Source of the DNA: CASFRF01 sp031549345
GTDB taxonomy: Bacteria; Verrucomicrobiota; Lentisphaeria; Victivallales; Victivallaceae
Length of the DNA: 64,000 bases
Direction of reading: 5' to 3'
Assembly (NCBI GenBank): GCA_031549345.1
Contig: JAVBPY010000006.1
Location: 1 to 64,000 of the forward strand
Made by a program: the position numbers and the translations under genes. Shown here in pieces: positions 63,501 through 64,000 of this stretch. The first letter of the stretch is position 1, and each line of letters starts with the position of its first letter. The notes under the pieces were generated by a model, which was not told the DNA's origin, did not search any database, and was given only the letters and a program-made list of their open reading frames with translations.

Positions 63501-64000
63501 AGGCGCGCGAACGGGCCCGCGTCGAAGCCGAGATGATCGGCGCCACCTTCAATAAGGACTACGATTACTGGTCGGACGCCCTGACGGAAGCGGAGTTGGA
63601 CCGCTACGATCTTGAAGCGGGCGCCGTGCTCGAAAAGAAGGATGGCGACCGGGTCGGGCTCAACGAGCAGTTTGTAACCTGGGACCCGTACCATGTTCCG
63701 ATCATTATCGAAGAAGCCGGTCTGGTGGAGTTGCATGACCTTGTCGAAATGGTAACCTTGAGCCGCCAGAAGCGTGGCGGCGTTGAGGAAATCACCGTAA
63801 TGGAACACCGCGACGACCTGCACCCGCAGATTGTAATCAAGTCCCCCGCGGGAGAGTTGCTGGCGAACTACCCGCTTCCGGCGGGGGCGTTCCTGATGAC
63901 CAAGGCCGGCGCCAAGGTGACGCCGGGTATGGTGGTGGCGCGCGTTCCGCGTTCTTCGGCGAAGAACAAGGATATTACCGGCGGTCTTCCGCGAATTGCC
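60539..64000 (+). CDS. rpoC: RNA polymerase beta' subunit (N-terminal part)
   Basis: A GTG start with GGGAG upstream opens a frame that stays open to the window end (1154 codons, still incomplete). The zinc site is [20 protein letters not shown], the lid/rudder region includes [20 protein letters not shown], and the active-site motif [12 protein letters not shown] (residues 461-472) holds the three catalytic Asp. Further on come the bridge-helix region ([36 protein letters not shown]) and the second zinc site ([16 protein letters not shown]), then [16 protein letters not shown] of the trigger loop. Confidence 0.99.
   Translation, partial: [1154 protein letters not shown]

Noticed and set aside
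60551..63823. Long minus-strand frames opposite rpoC
   Set aside because: They are shadows of the well-supported rpoC frame and have no recognisable protein features.

Overview
The window looks like a chromosomal piece of a Lentisphaerae-type (PVC superphylum, Victivallis-like) bacterium. The grounds are: two pseudopilin-like proteins with the FTLIELLVVIAIIAIL leader and C-terminal H-x-G-G/F-x-D-G-H-V motif that such genomes carry in large numbers; a V-type ATPase; a URO-D-family protein divergent from an AraC regulator; several glycoside hydrolases; and a heptose phosphatase plus lipoproteins, which imply a Gram-negative envelope. This placement is inference from gene content; no 16S rRNA is present. 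Coding sequence is GC-rich and genes are tightly packed, often overlapping by 4-19 bases. Promoters resemble sigma-70 (TTGnnn, 16-17 bp, TATAnT).

Layout. 1-1074: end of a hybrid histidine kinase. 1075-1756: gene-poor, with a transposase-like tail and copy A of a two-hairpin repeat. 1757-7719: glycogen debranching enzyme (GH13+GH133 fusion) and an NAD synthetase whose glutaminase triad is lost. 7738-25533: a type I secretion locus: an ABC transporter with two degenerate C39-like domains, an HlyD adaptor, divergent HTH regulators, two small proteins, and a 3977-residue cysteine-poor beta-solenoid protein made of several nested repeat families. 25592-28537: tRNA-Ser, an inverted repeat touching its 3' end, an adenosine-deaminase remnant, and two pseudopilin-like genes sharing a promoter/leader cassette. 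28603-32065 (minus): GH3 glucosidase, lipoprotein and MlaE permease. 32194-33360: a B12-type activation protein and a small membrane protein. 33431-37469: repeat copy B and an overlapping minus-strand run (AraC, DEDDh exonuclease, HEAT/SirB1-like protein, HisB, Dus). 37554-38690: URO-D-family protein. 38738-40453: a second divergent HTH regulator module. 40552-45598: V-ATPase E-A-B followed by a ClC channel. 45595-49903: two convergent carbohydrate-active-type enzymes. 49985-51417: GmhB and a BASS-like transporter. 51525-64000: the conserved tRNA-Leu/tRNA-Thr/tuf/rpmG/tRNA-Trp/secE/nusG/rplKAJL/rpoBC cluster, with rpoC running off the end.

Working together. The ABC and HlyD proteins probably export the giant protein, which has no Sec signal and lies in the same locus; no TolC-type outer-membrane factor is in the window. 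The debranching enzyme, GH3, GH106-like and toroid enzymes suggest a glycan-degrading life with glycogen storage. The V-ATPase set is incomplete here (D, I and K subunits absent), as is the Mla set (no ATPase or MCE protein). The most unusual items are the giant secretion locus, the covarying two-hairpin repeat, the gutted NadE glutaminase domain, the divergent promoters that share one palindromic -35 box, and two look-alike minimal HTH proteins, each divergent from a larger XRE regulator.
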